Shown in pieces: positions 34,501-45,214 of a stretch of 64,000 nt of DNA. The DNA lies in contig VJWN01000004.1 of assembly GCA_007644065.1 (NCBI GenBank), positions 248,001-312,000 on the forward strand, in the 5' to 3' direction. The notes under the pieces are model-generated. The model had not been told where the DNA came from. It saw only the letters and a list, made by a program, of their open reading frames with translations, and made no database searches. The translations under genes were made by a program, and so were the position numbers. Each line of letters starts with the position of its first letter. The first letter of the stretch is position 1. Origin of the DNA: Margaritispora aquatica. Its lineage: Eukaryota > Ascomycota > Leotiomycetes > Helotiales > Discinellaceae.

Positions 34501-36328
34501 CGACATACTACTGCGGAGGTGGCTCGCGCCTGTCATACTACACATGGGAAGGGTCAGTAATTCTATCTGACTTTGATTTGCTCAAATGAGCTCCGAAGCT
34601 ACAGCGCATACTGTTATGTAGTTGTTTGCCCTATTTCTTTTAAGCGAAGTTTCGCTTAAGCCCATTATCAACTATAAGAAAAGTAGCTAACTCACGGCTT
34701 GCAGTGCACCGCTTTATACATGGAACAAACCAACTGGCGCAGCGGCAGGCTCCTATCAGTATTTGATAGGAGGAGTTATCGTCCCTCTGATGGCCACTGC
34801 AGGTATCAATGGCAAGTATGTTTTCTTGGAGAAGGGCGGAACTGGTGTTCCAAATGCTACTGGCACATACGAGCTTGATTTAACCTTCACCAACGATGTG
34901 ACTAAAGCCTGGAGACCACTCCACGTCAAGACCGACATCTTTTGCTCAGCTGGCGTTACCCTACCCGACAAAGCCGGTCGTCAATTGAACCTTGGTGGAT
35001 GGGCCGGTCCAGATACACACGGTGTCCGACTTTACACTCCAGATGGATCACCAGGTGTGGCGGGCAAAAACGACTGGGAAGAGAACGTGAACGAAATCAG
35101 TCTGATTGGGGGCCGTTGGTACCCATCCGCGATGATTTTGACCAACGGCTCTGTGATGATTATGGGAGGTCAAGTCGGTTCCAATGCCGCACCGACCCCT
35201 TCTCTCGAAATCCTCCCGCGTCCTGCCGGAGGCTATGCCAAGTATCTTGACTGGCTCTTCCGCACCGATCCAAACAATCTCTATCCATTCCTGTTCACCA
35301 TGCCCACAGGCGGTATCCTCGTAGTCTACTATAACGAAGCGAGGATCATCGACGAGTCCACCTTCGACACAATTAAGACCCTCCCCAACCTCCCAGGATC
35401 TGTGAACAATTTCCTCGGTGGCCGGACATACCCCCTCGAAGGCACAGCGGTGTTGTTGCCTCTCATGCCACCGTACTCCGCTCCAGCCACAGTCCTCGTT
35501 TGCGGTGGATCCGGCAATGGTGGTGCCTCTGCCCTTGATAACTGCGTATCCACCCAGCCCGAAGTTGCCGCTCCTAAATGGGTAATCGAGCGTATGCCCT
35601 CCAAGCGCGTCTTATCTAACATCTGCGCCCTCCCTGACGGAACTTACCTTATCCTTAACGGCGCCCACGCCGGTGTTGGTGGTTTCGGTCTCGCCACTGA
35701 CCCTAACTTGCAAGCCGTCCTGTACGATCCCTTTAAGGATCCCCACACTCGCATGTCCATCATGGCCAGCACCATCGTCGCGCGTATGTATCACTCTGAA
35801 GCGATTCTAATGGCAGACGGTCGTGTTATGGTCTCAGGCTCTGACCCCCAGGATCCTATAAACCCCCAGGAATACCGAGTGGAAGTCTTCAACCCACCAT
35901 ACGCGCTCAATGGTCTCCCCAAGCCAAGCTACACCATCACGACCGCCAACAAAGACTGGACCTACGGTTCCACCTACACCGTGACAGCCCAGATCCCCTC
36001 CGGCAATCTTGGCGCGGTCCGCGCCACCATGATGGCGGCTGTGTCTTCTACCCACGGAAACTCCATGGGTCAGCGCACCCTGTTCCTTACTGTCAGCTGT
36101 GCTGGTGCCGCCAACGCCGCGACATGCAGCCTCAGCGCACCACCTACACCACACATCGCACCACCTGGATGGTACCAGATCTTCATCTTGGATGGACCAA
36201 CACCTAGTGGTGCACACTGGATCCGTATCGGTGGTGCTATTGCTGATGCTGCCGGGATTGGAAACTGGCCTGCGAAGTCGGCGACTTTCAATCCTCCTGG
36301 ATTGGGTGCAGTCACATATGCTGCATAG
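31531..36328 (+). CDS. Secreted five-WSC-domain protein with a glyoxal/galactose oxidase-type copper-radical domain
   Basis: The product is a 1327-residue protein from ten exons: 31531-31795, 31868-32084, 32137-32242, 32368-32389, 32445-33356, 33403-33527, 33676-33697, 33807-34337, 34393-34552 and 34705-36328. Two exons are only 22 nt. A signal peptide is followed by a possible Kex2 site (LDKR, about 35). WSC modules 1-2 are N-terminal. A long Ser/Thr linker follows, then WSC 3, a Pro/Thr linker and WSC 4-5. Each module has GCYTxG..RAL, the AG(V/M)E(Y/F)G region and the Cys set ECYCG...C..PC.G...CG.G. The C-terminal beta-propeller keeps the copper-radical residues by position: Cys867 (FCSAGVTL), Tyr926 (RWYPSAM), Tyr1149-His1150 (RMYHSEA) and His1237 (THGNSMGQR). 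Such enzymes oxidise aldehydes or alcohols and release H2O2. WSC modules bind wall glycans, so the protein is probably wall-anchored. Confidence 0.87.
32681..32788 (+). repeat. 36-bp coding minisatellite, three copies, in the WSC-oxidase linker
   Basis: Three near-perfect 36-nt units encode KSSSTIKLSSSV, KSTSTIKLSSSV and KSSSTIKLSSTV within the Ser-rich linker after the second WSC module. The linker is probably heavily O-mannosylated. Confidence 0.9.
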
Positions 36329-37633
36329 ATACTCGACAGATACCGAGTGTGACGAATGAGTTCTTCTTTTGTAGACTTTTCTTTGTGTGTGTTTGTGGAT
36401 ATTGCTGAGGTTGGGATTTTGGATAGGAATAGGCATAGGGAGTGAATGAGTTACAGTATGGTAGCATAGCGTATGCATCTAACTTGCATTTTCTTTGCAT
36501 AATACAAATATTTTGGTCGTGTTTCAGTTGTTGTTGAGTTTTTGGTTTACCTCTATTCAAACTTACTTCATCGTGTAAATATTTGTTATTGCGGACGTGA
36601 TAAGCGAGAAGGTGTGGTTCTGCGTGTTTGCAACATTACATTTTATCAGAATGACTGACTCGACCAATATTTCATGATTCTCCCGTAACACCTTTGACAT
36701 TCTCGTCTTGTGATGGAGGAGTGGCAGTTGTTGAGCTGGTTCCTCAAAGTAGTGCATGTACCAGTTATTACTAAATTTCAGTTCGGAATGGATATGCATC
36801 TGGAGAGTAGATTTCGATATCACTCCTCCACCCGCATTGAAATCTGGCGATCATAATCACGACCTAGGCACTTACTCGTCAACTGTATATGACTCGAAAT
36901 AGCCTTCCTCGCCCGATTCTCTCAAATGAAGTGAATATTTTTGCGCTCCCTCAGAGCTCGCGATGAGCTTCTGCAGGATAGTTGAAAGACAAAAGTAGAA
37001 CCGCATGAACATAAGGTGATGAATGGCAAGCAAGCAAGACCTCTGGCGTTCCTGAGCTTTCTCTTCGAAATTTGACTGTCATATTCAAAGAATTCGCAAC
37101 AAGGAGACCAGTGCTTGCTAGTCACATACTTACCTGATGTGGAGTTCGCCTCAACTCAAGTACCTACCACATGAATCGTTAAGAAAATATCACAAAAAAG
37201 CGAATTCAAGGGCTCTTCATCTCGATTCATTACTTCCTATGTACTACTCCTACCACCACCAATCGATCGATAGGATGTGACGCTGCGGTCTTCCAAGCAG
37301 AAGCCGATCGATCCATCAGAATAAAGACAGAAGTCGCTGGACGCCCCATAAGATAGAAGGCGAGAAAACTCCACCCATGTGTACATACCCAACCCAATGC
37401 TGCCAACCAAACGCCAACATATGCTACAAAAACAAGCAAGGGAAGACAATAGCCTCGCAAGGCCACATCTATGTCTCGCTTTCCTCTTATAATTAAATCA
37501 TACACCCCACGCATATAAGCCTTTTGGTACAGCCACACGCTCCCTTCACATAAGACACAAAAGCAGCCAGTCCTACATCGAGAAGGTGCTCAGCACCAAG
37601 CTCCCCTTCAGATGCAAATCTAGGATCCAAGAG
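36329..37633. other. 1.3-kb spacer between convergent genes
   Basis: This holds the 3' UTRs of the WSC-oxidase (+) and of the minus-strand gene to the right. A 102-codon hydrophobic minus-strand ORF at 37230-37538 lacks an ATG at its start and is not called. No repeat was seen. Confidence 0.45.
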
Positions 37634-37792
37634 TCAAAACCCAAAGTCCGCAATCTTCCTCCACACCCAGACCAGCGTCTCCAGCACGACATGCACACAA
37701 CAACCCACGACGTAAAGGAACACCAGCCCCACGACCCTGAGTGCAAGCACCAGGATAGCTGAAACCACAGCGCTTACACTCGACTTTGATCG
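37634..37792 (-). other. In-frame hydrophobic extension after the UGA stop (possible readthrough or alternative terminus)
   Basis: Immediately after the TGA of the preceding CDS the same frame stays open for 52 codons to a second TGA at 37634-37636. It opens with seven mostly polar or basic residues (RSKSSVS). About 37 almost wholly hydrophobic residues follow (AVVSAILVLALRVVGLVFLY, then VVGCCVHVV..LVWVW), which would make one or two membrane helices. No intron of normal length could remove the stop. It may be chance, but the composition is striking. Confidence 0.35.
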
Positions 37793-40165
37793 TCAATGCC
37801 CAGAACCGAGCAGGAGTCGGCGGTTCTTCTTGATCAGGGCATTCAGGCGCTTCTCCAAACCATCCGTCTCCTTTCTTGCTAGTTGCATGGCACTCTCAGC
37901 TTCGTTCAGGCTGAGCAGTGACACGTTGCCAAGAGGCTGGCCTCTATTGTCCCCTGAGACGGCGAATGCAGCAGTCATGTGCTCTAGCCCCAGCATGCCG
38001 TCACGTCCATCACGGATCTCAGGATGCGAACTGGTAGGATCAGTCTCCCAAGTTGCCCAGGACGCAGGGTCACCCGAGCGGAGGATTTCCGGGTCTAATG
38101 CATTTGCGTTCAATGCCTTCTCCAACTGAGAGTTTGTAGAGAGCGAGGGTAGGACATATTGGTTGATGTAGCTAAGAGCCTCATCTCTCTGGATTTTGCT
38201 TACTGGATCCATTGGTGGCGCACTGCTATTGAAGATTGGGAAGAAAGATGGAGGTCCATTAGGAACTGCCCGTCCACCGATGAGAGTAAAACCATTATTG
38301 GCATGGTGCTTTGGTGATACGAAAGCAGTGGCGCCAGACTCCTCGCTGATAGCAGATTGGAGATCTAGATATCGCATTTCTTCCTCAGGTGTCAGGTTTC
38401 GCACACAATCACCATTCGGAGTAAGCATAATTCTACTTGGGCCCTCAGAGACCTTGTGAACAGCTAAACCAGCTAGTAAAGCAGCTCGGTCTTCTGGAGT
38501 GATTGTAAGCTTGCCGCTTTGAATGTCGACAGGTGGATCCTGATGCCTGTGATGCACAACTGGTGGCTTCAGGAAGAATAAAGCATCGGCATCTTGAAAG
38601 ACATGAGCAGCTAGAAGCTCTTGAAACACTGTTGCTGGGGTTGGAGTTGGCTTTTCGACTACCTCTTCCTCAGCTTCAACAACAGATGGATTAAGATCTG
38701 GTGTTGGTGATTTTGATGCTTTCCCTTTCCCCTTACTTTTGCTCTCGGTATTCTTAGGCATAGCTTTGACACTCTCAGGTTCAGTGGGAGTCTGCTTGTT
38801 AACGGAGGGAATTGCCGGTGGGTTGGTGTCCGCAACGGTACTTTTTTGGCTAGAAGGCACATCTACAGGTCCTGGGGATTGCGGTCGACTAACAGCAGGA
38901 GTTGAGCCACCAGCAGCGCTATTAATAGGTCTTTCCTTCTTCACTTTCTTCTTTCGTCCCATAATTGGGGCAATCTCTACCTCAGGCTCAGGCTTGGGAG
39001 CCGAGACCTCTATTTCAGTGAGCAGCTGTGACTTTTCTTTACGTTCCTTCTTCAGCATGCTCTTGGTCTTTGTTCTCACAGGCGCAGAGCCAACCCTATT
39101 GGGTGGCGGTGAATTGGGTCTTGATATTGATGCAGATGTAACCGAGGCATTATCCGAAATCAGTTCACTCGTGCTTGTAGGTGTGCCTGGTCTCTCCATC
39201 CGAGGGGCTACAGATAAGCTGACTTGGCGAGAAGTGATGAAACTGGCCGGGAACATTGAAGTTGTGGAAGAAGGTGTTACACTTCCTGCTGCTGGCGTCT
39301 CGGTCTTCGGTGTAGGAACGAGACGCAACGTCTTTGGAGCTTGGCGTACTATGGGCGACTGGACACTTGGGACAGGTGTGCTTGTAGGCAGTGGAGGGAA
39401 AGCAGATGAGGCAACCACAGGTTTGGCAATGCTCTCTGAGACAACGGCTGGTTTTGGTGTTGGCTTAGATGGCACGGAAATATTGAGACCAGCTGTCGCA
39501 CGTTTCTCGCTTGCTTTACTCGATGCAGGCGCAATTGGAATGGTAACCACAGCTGCGGCCTTTTTGCTGGGAGTTGGGAGAGGAGTCTTAACCACTGTCG
39601 CTTTGGCAGGAACAGGTGTCATCGCAGATTTCCCCTTCCCATTGTCTAGAGCAGGAAAGTCCTCGGCTTGGAGAGCAGACTGTGTAGCAATAGCCGTTGA
39701 GAGACCAGTTTTGGTGGCTAGAGCTTTAACTTCCTGCTTGGCCTTCGAAACAGCAGTCTCGGGAGTAGGGGCAGCAGATGCTAGCGGAATGACTGCCAAA
39801 GGAGGTGTAGTCGGCACCGAGACATTAGAGAGTGGCGTTGCAGCTCGAGGAAGAAATGCAGTACTTCGACCAGGCGTAAACGGCGCAGAAGTAGGGACAA
39901 TTTTAGATAACGGTTTCGAAATAGGTTCTTCACGCCCCATTTGCATAAGCGGAGGGTGAGCATACTGAGGGCCAAAACCTGGTGGAGCTAGAATAGATGG
40001 CGCTAAACCTGGTGGGCCGAATCCTGGAGGTATAGATGGAGTCGAAGCTCGTGATATGTACTCCAATCTGTCCACGCTTCGAATGCTATAGTTATCTTCC
40101 TCGCTTTCAGCAACGAGTTGGTCTACAGTCTTGATTGCCTCGTCATCGTCCGGAAATTCTGGTTC
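37793..40165 (-). CDS. Uncharacterised large disordered protein with a C-terminal helical/coiled segment (5' exon not resolved)
   Basis: At least 790 residues run continuously on the minus strand from a splice acceptor at about 40166 (TTTAG before PEFPDDDEAIKTVDQLV) to the TGA at 37793-37795. The first in-frame ATG within this exon is deep inside it (LMQMGREEP), and the acidic residues before it look genuine, so an upstream exon between 40166 and 40742 is likely. The N-terminal part has PPGFGPPGL-type repeats. The middle is Pro/Ser/Ala/Lys-rich, with ALQAEDFPALDNGK and a basic LKKERKEK. A more ordered block of about 200 residues follows. The end is a predicted coiled coil, ARKETDGLEKRLNALIKKNR. 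I do not recognise the family. It lies directly downstream of NOT4 on the same strand, but NOT4 has its own plausible end. An in-frame hydrophobic extension follows the stop codon. Confidence 0.72.
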   Translation of the reverse strand, partial: EPEFPDDDEAIKTVDQLVAESEEDNYSIRSVDRLEYISRASTPSIPPGFGPPGLAPSILAPPGFGPQYAHPPLMQMGREEPISKPLSKIVPTSAPFTPGRSTAFLPRAATPLSNVSVPTTPPLAVIPLASAAPTPETAVSKAKQEVKALATKTGLSTAIATQSALQAEDFPALDNGKGKSAMTPVPAKATVVKTPLPTPSKKAAAVVTIPIAPASSKASEKRATAGLNISVPSKPTPKPAVVSESIAKPVVASSAFPPLPTSTPVPSVQSPIVRQAPKTLRLVPTPKTETPAAGSVTPSSTTSMFPASFITSRQVSLSVAPRMERPGTPTSTSELISDNASVTSASISRPNSPPPNRVGSAPVRTKTKSMLKKERKEKSQLLTEIEVSAPKPEPEVEIAPIMGRKKKVKKERPINSAAGGSTPAVSRPQSPGPVDVPSSQKSTVADTNPPAIPSVNKQTPTEPESVKAMPKNTESKSKGKGKASKSPTPDLNPSVVEAEEEVVEKPTPTPATVFQELLAAHVFQDADALFFLKPPVVHHRHQDPPVDIQSGKLTITPEDRAALLAGLAVHKVSEGPSRIMLTPNGDCVRNLTPEEEMRYLDLQSAISEESGATAFVSPKHHANNGFTLIGGRAVPNGPPSFFPIFNSSAPPMDPVSKIQRDEALSYINQYVLPSLSTNSQLEKALNANALDPEILRSGDPASWATWETDPTSSHPEIRDGRDGMLGLEHMTAAFAVSGDNRGQPLGNVSLLSLNEAESAMQLARKETDGLEKRLNALIKKNRRLLLGSGH

Positions 40166-40742
40166 TAAACATCCACATATATTAGCAAATGTGATCAGAT
40201 CTAGTTTCTCAGTGTGATGACAAAACGCAGAATATAGTCTCTGGCAGCAATCGACTCGTCTGATACATTGTCATGTCACGGGTCCATCGTCGTCTTCGTC
40301 ATGTCTCCTAGTAAATATTGCCGTACAACAAAATATAGAGACTATTGAGGACAAAAAATATGTGAGAATGCTATATTTGAAAGCCAGTCTTGTATGGCAT
40401 GAGGGGACTTTAACGTACATGAAATTATTCGGGTGAAGACGACGATGGATGTCCCGGAGTGACCTTTGTACCAAGCCTGCCAAGCGCCAACACGATGACC
40501 TCGAGAATGAAGAACGCAAAACAATGAAACGCAAAAGCAAAAGCCCCATGAGATCCCCTCATTTTCCAATGGCGAGTGACGCCAGAGCATCCGAAGCATC
40601 CATCTTGGAGCTCTCCCATGCTCGCTAAAACAAATGCGATCCCCAGATAAAATGCAACGCCACCTCCAATAAAACTTGGAAACCACCAGTTTCTTACAGA
40701 AATTCACCGCCAAAAAGAAAAACGCCTAATGCCCTGCCATGT
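40166..40742. other. NOT4 3' flank, containing the missing 5' exon of the downstream gene
   Basis: Both neighbours are on the minus strand. The stretch 40201-40275 has an open minus frame reading HDNVSDESIAARDYIL, acidic like the start of the downstream protein and in a compatible phase, but its donor would be a poor GTTTTG. Short acidic reading (RHDEDDDGP) also appears near 40280. I could not fix a start codon. Confidence 0.35.
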
Positions 40743-43307
40743 CTACCATCCTCGATTGAAACCTGAACCATACATCATCTGCGGATTGTACCCACCTTGT
40801 GCCTGTCCACCAAACAGTCCCTGTCCGACTCCGGCATTGCTCTGTTGCTGGTGCTGGTGTCTCGCTTGCAAGATACTTGGGTCCACAAGATCGACTAAGC
40901 CACCTCCCCCAGAGGAGGAAGTGTTAGCATGTCTGTGCTTCTTTCCCTTCTTCTTCTGCTTTTGATTGAAGTCTTGATATGCTCCAGTCTGAGGACCATA
41001 GAGCTGTGCCATGAAGCCAGACGAAGCAGAGACTGGGGTGGAAGAGGCAGATGGGTATTGATGAAGGAATAAAGGAGAATTATTAAACTCACGCTGCTGC
41101 TGTTGCTGCTTATCACCGGCCCGACGCATCATCTCTCTAATGATCTCGTTATTCTCCTTTGGTGGACCACCAAACATTGAGCCACCAAAACCAAACATGC
41201 CACCGACGGGTGGTGTAGCAGACTTTAGACCCGGCGGTGGACCTGGCATTGAACTTCCATAGAACTGGCCACCCTGTGCATGACTACCTGAAGGCATCAT
41301 AGAGGACTGCTGAGCCATAGCCTTCGCAGAAGGCTTTACAGACGATGCATTTGACGACCCATCATTGGCGAAGTTGAATCTGGAAGATTGTCTATTATGC
41401 CCTCCTTGACCTTGGAATAATGAACCTTGGCTAAATTGGCTTGCCATTGCTTGTTGATATTGCTCTACTTGGGCATTCGACTTCATCGCTGACAAATGTT
41501 GCTGCTGCTGAGCCGTCAAGTGGCGGCCATTGACCGTGTGGGGTACACCCATGTTCTGATATTGCTGAGAAAGGGCCCCGCCGAATGGGCTGCCATTAGG
41601 ATTTCGTTGGATTGGCAATTGCATACTTGGGCGTCGAAGCTCGTAATTTCCTGGGGCGATCCGTCCATCGCGGCCACTGTCTATGTCTTCTGGTTCTCCT
41701 CCAAGCTGGAAGCTACCGCTCTCCCTCTCTGGTTCTTCCTCTTCCACAGGCTCAGCAACAGTTTCGTTTTCGATTTGTGGATCTTGTTCCATCTGGAGTC
41801 TCGACTCTTCCTCCTGTGCTTCGCGCATCATTCTCCGCTTTTCACCTCCATTTTGATCAAAGAGAGGAGGATATTTCGAGATCAAAGCCTCGCGTTCACT
41901 ATCACTGCCAGTGCTCAAGAACGTCAAGCTTGGTGAGTTGATATCCCTTAGTAGCGAAACCAGCGCTGGATTTCGTGTTGGTTTACTAGATGTAGTAGAC
42001 GAGGATGCAATCTCGGAGGCAGGAGGAGGTGTCACTTCTTCAACAGGTGCCTCGGGTACCGGCTCTGATGGTTCCTCGGGCTCCTCAACAGCTTCTTCTG
42101 TTGCAGGCATGGCATGAGAAAAGGCAGGACTCGATGCAGCACCGCTGGTTGCGAGACTGCCCCGCCGACTTCGTGGTTGTGCACCTCTGGTAGCCCAATG
42201 TGCGGTAGTCGGAAGTGCAGACCCATCGCCACTATCTGAACCATCTCTGCTAGCTTCTCTGTGCATAGATTGAGTCGCTACAGTTGTTGGTTGGGGATGT
42301 TGACTTGGTGTGTTGGCATGTGTCCGAGATGTCGATCCCGATGCGGAGGAAAATGGTCTTGATATTAGTGGCCGTTGCGTACTAGCACTGTTGATGGAGG
42401 AAAGATCTTGTCGTGAGTAACTATCATCGTTGTCTCCTGGTTCGTGCAAAAACATACAGTTCTTGTTGGTACACACTTCGTTTCTTAGATACGCTGAACA
42501 GTATTTGGTCGTGCCTAATTGTGCTCGCAGCGTTCGGTCGCCATTTTGTGATCCATTAACAGCAGCGATACACCTTTGGGCATCTGCATCGCTTTCGAAT
42601 GTGACGTACACCCCCATTGCTGGGCCTCCTGGCCCGCCATCTCCTGTCTTCTTACTGCTGCTAACGACAATCTTATTGATTTTGCCATATTGCCCGAAGT
42701 ATTTTTCACCACGCAGCGTTTGGTATAACTCTTGTTCTGGGAGCGTTTGGTTCAAACCCATAACATAGACAAGATTCTTTTGTACAACTCGGAGTCCAGA
42801 GAGATGCTTCCGGTTAAGATTCTCGACCTCCTTCTTTTGGACCTCCTTCTGTCGCAGCTCTTGTTTCTTCTTTGCTGTCTTCTGCGCCGCGGCTTTGAAT
42901 TGTGCCATCCTAGAGATCATTTAGCATCAAAGTAAGAGGGGAAATGTTCTGGAACTCCTACTCTTCTGGGGTGACGACCTTCCATTGTATCGAGTCGTCA
43001 CTATATGGTCTTCGACAGGCCGGGCATAGGCCGTTTTGATTATTCCGGATATTATTGAAGCAAAACTGGCAGATCTGGGACTGGTCAGTAGGAATCCAGA
43101 GCAGAGCCTTGGGATTTTTACTTGATAGCCGCAAGGACATGGCCTGAAGTTCTTGTCGGACAGGTCAAATTCTTCTATGCAAAGCGGGCTATGGCAACGA
43201 TTAGCATGACCATCAAAGCCCCAGGGGCAAGAGTTCCCAGTTGCGGAAGGATGAGATACACACCAGGTCTCCTCTTCCTCTTCAATAAATGTATCCTGCG
43301 GTGCCAT
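40743..43307 (-). CDS. NOT4: CCR4-NOT complex E3 ubiquitin ligase Not4
   Basis: The product is a 796-residue protein from complement exons 43264-43307, 43122-43188, 42962-43074 and 40743-42909, with all phases consistent. The C4C4 RING (about 15-60) reads CPLCIEEFDLSDKNFRPCPC, then GYQICQFCFNN and GLCPACRRPY. All eight cysteines appear once the two introns are removed. A Lys/Glu-rich helix follows, then an RRM (about 120-205, NLVYVMGLNQTLPE...GVYVTFESDADAQRCI) and a C3H1 zinc finger (KYCSAYLRNEVCTNKNCMFLHE). The remainder is disordered and Gln/Ser-rich, ending KKKGKKHRHANTSSSGGGG...MMYGSGFNRGW. Not4 ubiquitinates ribosomal and nascent-chain substrates and links translation quality control to mRNA decay. 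It is divergent from the complex I subunit gene, 410 bp away. Confidence 0.93.
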
Positions 43308-43717
43308 TTTGGATGGTCTAATATGCGGAGAAGAATGTTCGATCTTGGTGGTATGGGTACAAAGTGCTGTCGCGCTATGCGGAGCAAAAAAAAGGCGCGT
43401 CGATGGAGAACTCGTAGAATATCAGGCCAGGCGTGGCTAGAAGTATATCATCTATTATAAGATGTAAGAGTAAGTTGTTTCTTGGTAAAGTATTATGCAG
43501 AAGTAGGTCTTAAAAGGACGACGTTTCTGTTTGCAGTTTGCAAGACCCAAATTGGTTCGTCCTTCGAGAAAGCGTCGGGAGCATGACCAGACCGCGCTAG
43601 GCGCAAGGCGGACTAGCGTGGACTTGTGGTTTCGACATCGACGAATGCTTGACCTCACCACAGAGTGAAGACGAGAGAGGTTCTTGCAATTGGCACCACA
43701 ACAGTACATTCGAAGTC
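43308..43717. promoter_or_regulatory. Shared intergenic promoter region of NOT4 and the complex I subunit
   Basis: Head-to-head start codons are separated by 410 bp, so both promoters and 5' UTRs must lie here. I could not identify individual elements. Confidence 0.5.
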
Positions 43718-44699
43718 ATGGCAATGAGGGCAAAGAACAGTCGGGCGCTGGCCTCAGCTCTGCGATCAACCAGAACTGCTCTGACGAGGCGCAATGAGTC
43801 AGCAATCCGCACATTCACTTCCACTCGTCCTGCTCAAGTGGTAGTCTCTCCAGATACTCCCAACATGCGACATGCGCAGAGAGCACCAGATGTCGAACTT
43901 CGCCAGGCACCTATCAATCCTACCGACAAGTATGCCGTGAAGGCGGACGAGATGCATCGGTATGGAGCGTGGATCATGGGATGTCTCCCAAAATACGTAC
44001 AGCAGTTCTCTGTGTGGAAGGACGAATTGGTTATCTACATTTCCCCAGCGGGTGTTATTCCAGTTTTCACCTTCTTGAAGTGTATGCACATCAAATTCAC
44101 TAGATTTTTGGGAACGTGACTGCTAATAATTCATTAGACAACACTTCAGCAGAGTTCACACAAGTATCTGATATCACAGCCGTTGACTTCCCCACCCGCG
44201 ACCAGCGATTCGAAGTGGTGTACAACATGCTCAGCGTCCGCCACAACTCCCGAATCCGAGTCAAGACCTACGCCGACGAGGCCTCCCCAGTTCCCAGTAT
44301 CACAAGTCTCTACGACGGAGCAAACTGGTACGAGCGAGAAGTCTATGATTTATTCGGCGTGTTCTTCGTTGGCCACCCTGATCTCCGCCGCATTATGACC
44401 GATTACGGGTTTGATGGACATCCATTGAGGAAGGATTTCCCGCTCACAGGTTACACCGAGATTAGATATGACGAGGAGAAGAAGCGCATTGTGGTCGAGC
44501 CATTGGAATTAACGCAAGCGTTCAGGAATTTCGAGGGAGGAACCGCTGCTTGGGAGGTGTGTATCCATCCTCTTGAATCGAATTATTGGAAACTGACAAA
44601 AGCAAATAGCAAGTTGGACCTGGAACGAACAGGACCCCAGATAGTTTCCAGCTGCCAACACCCAAGCCTGAGGAGAAGAAAGAGGAGCCAAAGAAATAG
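43718..44699 (+). CDS. NADH:ubiquinone oxidoreductase 30-kDa subunit (NDUFS3/NUO-30.4), mitochondrial
   Basis: The product is a 290-residue protein from exons 43718-44081, 44138-44556 and 44610-44699. It is a matrix-arm (Q module) subunit of respiratory complex I. The N-terminus is Arg/Ser/Ala-rich without acidic residues ([19 protein letters not shown]), a typical mitochondrial presequence. The family signature is complete: [20 protein letters not shown], then [25 protein letters not shown] and [19 protein letters not shown]. The last small exon restores the usual Lys/Glu-rich tail, ending [11 protein letters not shown]. Length matches fungal orthologues. The presence of complex I indicates a filamentous fungus rather than a Saccharomyces-type yeast. 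Confidence 0.95.
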
Positions 44700-45214
44700 A
44701 TTTTATGGTCCCATTGTACATAGCTACTGTATACGAATGAATTTACCAGTGTTGACAGCCAAGATAGTTGAGTTTGGCCAAAAGCGAAGAGGTGTAAAAC
44801 AATATAATCTAAAAACAAATGCGAAGACAGAATTCCTTCAATCCTAGCGTGCAATGATGCTTATTATCGCCATGTCAGAAGAAGCGAGAAATTATTTATC
44901 ATTCACTGCTCAAACAGCACGTTTTTCGATTCAATTGATTCTATATACAGATTAATTCGTATTCTCATTGTTTGAAATACCGCTGCTTGGTGGAACTTAT
45001 AGGTCACGTCACTCATTCCTTTCAAAGAAATCAAGTAAATGGCTTTGTGGCTATATAGATGAAGTAATATATTCGTACCACCTAAACGCCTATCCATGCC
45101 TATTCAACAATCTGATGCAACTAATGAACAATGAAAACTCGCATATAAATACACATTACAAGCACCTTCACGCCCTCAAGATACCGAATACCCTATCCAC
45201 CAGCACTATCACCC
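44700..45214. other. Spacer between convergent genes
   Basis: About 515 bp of AT-rich sequence hold the 3' ends of the complex I subunit (+) and NPC1 (-). Nothing else is seen. Confidence 0.5.

Noticed and set aside
37230..37538. 102-codon hydrophobic minus-strand ORF downstream of the readthrough candidate
   Set aside because: Begins with GTG rather than ATG, and I could not splice it in phase to the gene upstream. It may simply be 3' flank.
38739..39959. 406-codon plus-strand ORF
   Set aside because: Antisense shadow of the low-complexity minus-strand protein gene. Its Gly/Val/Ala/Thr-rich translation mirrors the Pro/Ser/Thr codons opposite.
37793..43307. Reading NOT4 and the downstream minus-strand ORF as one very large Not4 gene
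   Set aside because: The NOT4 frame ends in a natural-looking C-terminus (MMYGSGFNRGW), and no donor near it matches the phase of the downstream acceptor. Kept as two genes, with the alternative noted.
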